Source of the DNA: Dehalococcoidia bacterium
GTDB lineage: Bacteria > Chloroflexota > Dehalococcoidia > Dehalococcoidales > W693
Direction: 5' to 3'
Assembly (NCBI GenBank): GCA_011170385.1
Contig: DUFE01000067.1
Location: forward strand, 1 to 7,068
DNA: 7,068 nt
The position numbers were made by a program, and so were the translations under genes. Shown here one piece after another: positions 5,706 through 7,068 of this stretch. The notes beneath the pieces are model-generated. The model was given only the letters and a program-made list of their open reading frames with translations, did no database searches and was not told where the DNA came from. Numbering within the stretch: position 1 is the first letter of the stretch; each line of letters opens with the position of its first letter.

Positions 5706-6478
5706 TAGAGCAGCTCCTTCATCCTGGTAGCGATATCGCGGGCGGACATAAGGCTTTCGCCGACGAGGACAGCATTGACTCCAAGGCGGATCATTGTTTC
5801 CATATCACTACGGTCTTTGATACCGCTTTCACTGACCACTATGCGGTCTGGCAGGACAAGCGGTCGCAGCCGCTCGGTAACGGAAATATCTACCCCGAAG
5901 GTATTGAGGTCCCGGTTGTTGATGCCGATGATTCCAGCGCCGCTCCGCAGAGCAGCGCCGAGCTCGGCTTCACTATGCACCTCAACCAGGCAGCCCATTC
6001 CCAGATCCAGGCTCAATCCCAGCAATTCTTCCAGTCGGCTCTGATCAAGTATAGCCGCGATGAGCAGCAGGCTGTCGGCGCCGTAAGCGCGGGACTCGTA
6101 TATCTGGTAGGGGTCGTGGATGAAGTCCTTGCGCAGCAGGGGCACTCTGTTGCCCAGTGCTTCCCTTATATCTTTCAGGTAGTCGAGGCTACCCTGAAAG
6201 TGATTTTCTTCGGTCAGCACCGATATTGCCGCCGCGCCGTTATCAGTATAGGTCCGGGCTATCGCTACCGGGTCGAAGTCATGTCTTATGATTCCACGCG
6301 AAGGCGATGCCTTTTTAATCTCGGCGATGAGCCGTATATGCTCACCGCACAGAGACGAGGCGAAGTCCAGCGGCGGAGGCTGCTCCAGCGCTATACTTCG
6401 CAGCTCTGCTAGCGGAAGGCTGCTTTTCTTCGCTTCCAACTCCGGCATGTTATTGGCAACTATATCCTGTAAAATCAT
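5705..6478 (-). CDS. trpC: Indole-3-glycerol phosphate synthase (TrpC)
   Basis: Closes the indole ring by decarboxylation and dehydration of CdRP to indole-3-glycerol phosphate. A 257-aa TIM barrel of the usual monofunctional length. Residues match the Sulfolobus catalytic set: Glu53 and Lys55 in AEIKKASPSRG, Lys117 in LLRKDF, Glu166 in LVEVH, Asn187 in INNRDL, and Ser218 in VSESGI; the phosphate-binding VLVGESLM lies at 237-244. ENHFQGS (91-97) is the typical loop. The ATG at 6478 starts 9 nt after the trpD stop with a weak AGGA seven nt upstream, so expression probably depends partly on trpD translation. The stop overlaps the trpF start by 1 nt. Confidence 0.97.
   Translation of the reverse strand: MILQDIVANNMPELEAKKSSLPLAELRSIALEQPPPLDFASSLCGEHIRLIAEIKKASPSRGIIRHDFDPVAIARTYTDNGAAAISVLTEENHFQGSLDYLKDIREALGNRVPLLRKDFIHDPYQIYESRAYGADSLLLIAAILDQSRLEELLGLSLDLGMGCLVEVHSEAELGAALRSGAGIIGINNRDLNTFGVDISVTERLRPLVLPDRIVVSESGIKDRSDMETMIRLGVNAVLVGESLMSARDIATRMKELL
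5714..5720 (-). promoter_or_regulatory. Shine-Dalgarno of trpF inside the trpC 3' end
   Basis: Minus-strand GAAGGAG lies 8 nt before the trpF ATG at 5705, within the last codons of trpC. It supports that start and allows initiation independent of, or coupled to, trpC termination. Confidence 0.6.
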
Positions 6479-6487
6479 GAATTGTTC

Positions 6488-7068
6488 CTAGTCGAGATTA
6501 TTACTGAATTCTATCAACTGCTCCAGTTTGGCAAGGGCGCCGCCGTTATAGATTATCTCTTCGGCGAGGGCTACGCCTTCTTTAAGTGTATTCACTCTTT
6601 CGCCGGCGAGCAGGGCAGCAGCGGCGTTCATCAGCACCACGTCGCGCCTTGGGCCAGGCGTTCCTTTCAGCACTCCACGCAGCATCCCGGCATTTTCCTC
6701 AAGCGTGCCGCCAGCGAGGCTATCCCGGCTGGAGACGGGTAAACCGAAGTCTTCGGGGCTTATGGAGTAGTTGTCGATATCGTCGTCTTTTAGCTCGCAC
6801 ACCAGTGTTTTACCGCTGATAGTGATTTCATCCAGCCCGTCCTCGCCGTGCACGACCAGGGCATGGCGGCAACCCAGACTCTGCAGTGTTATCGCCATCT
6901 TCTCAAGAAGCGAACCGTCGGCTATACCCAGCACCTGCGCTTTAGCCCCGGCGGGGTTGGTCAGGGGACCGAGGATGTTAAACACGGTGCGGATGCCGAC
7001 CTCGCGTCGCGGAGCAGCGGCGTGCTTCATCGCAGGGTGAAATGCCGGAGCGAACATGAAGCCGATAC
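6488..7068 (-). CDS. trpD: Anthranilate phosphoribosyltransferase (TrpD), partial, 5' end outside window
   Basis: Transfers the phosphoribosyl group of PRPP to anthranilate. About 192 codons are visible, the C-terminal part of a protein of usually about 340 aa; the N-terminal helical domain and the GTGGD-type PRPP loop lie beyond the right edge. The fragment begins in the conserved IGFMFAPAFHPAMKH segment. It continues with RREVGIRTVFNILGPLTNPA (substrate Arg, hinge region), the metal-binding Asp-Glu of GLDEI (codons at 6832-6827), and the GTLEENAGMLRGVLKGTPG and RRDVVLMNAAAALL segments, as expected near the C-terminus. The frame stays open to the window edge; the internal ATG at 7057 is not the true start. 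It is the most upstream visible gene of the trp operon and ends 9 nt before trpC. Confidence 0.97.
   Translation of the reverse strand, partial: IGFMFAPAFHPAMKHAAAPRREVGIRTVFNILGPLTNPAGAKAQVLGIADGSLLEKMAITLQSLGCRHALVVHGEDGLDEITISGKTLVCELKDDDIDNYSISPEDFGLPVSSRDSLAGGTLEENAGMLRGVLKGTPGPRRDVVLMNAAAALLAGERVNTLKEGVALAEEIIYNGGALAKLEQLIEFSNNLD

Noticed and set aside
5775..6412. Plus-strand open frames of 89 and 145 codons opposite trpC
   Set aside because: Shadows of the intact trpC gene; the first is a Ser/Arg-rich low-complexity translation and neither has a recognisable motif.
1..7068. CRISPR array, tRNA or rRNA genes, prophage or transposase genes
   Set aside because: No regularly spaced direct repeats, no cloverleaf-like sequence noticed by eye, and no mobile-element protein in any frame.

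Overview
The window is a stretch of bacterial chromosome, about half G+C, made up almost entirely of amino-acid biosynthesis genes. Strong Shine-Dalgarno sequences, UUG starts, tight operon spacing, an ArgJ-type (cyclic) arginine pathway and a corrinoid-methyltransferase-like gene point to an anaerobic or anaerobe-related bacterium. From remembered family features, the ArgB and Trp proteins and the palindromic intergenic repeat look most like Chloroflexota, class Dehalococcoidia. That placement is an inference, as no search could be run.

Layout from left to right. 1-490 (minus): 5' part of argB, cut by the window edge. 498-1703 (minus): argJ, with a candidate promoter immediately upstream of its ATG. 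1704-1860: divergent control region holding back-to-back candidate promoters for argJ and for the next gene, plus a 7-bp inverted repeat. 1861-2937 (plus): a UroD/MtaA-family methyltransferase-like gene with a UUG start and a strong ribosome binding site. 2938-2984: short convergent gap without a visible terminator. 2985-7068 (minus): a tryptophan operon read in the order trpD (partial), trpC, trpF, trpB, trpA. Genes are closely packed (9-nt gap, 1-nt overlap, 4-nt overlap) except for a 100-bp interval between trpF and trpB. That interval contains a palindromic, MITE/REP-like element whose hairpin includes the trpF stop codon, followed by a tandem TATAAT sequence and the trpB ribosome binding site.

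The trp genes encode five enzyme polypeptides that take anthranilate to tryptophan; trpE/trpG would be expected beyond the right edge. ArgJ and ArgB catalyse the acetyl-transfer and N-acetylglutamate kinase steps of arginine synthesis; the rest of that pathway is outside the window. The methyltransferase-like gene is the only gene on the plus strand and has no evident pathway link to its neighbours. All complete enzymes keep the catalytic residues that could be checked, and no gene appears broken. I see no convincing new multi-gene system; the most interesting items are the trpF-trpB intercistronic element, the divergent arg/methyltransferase control region and the orphan methyltransferase.
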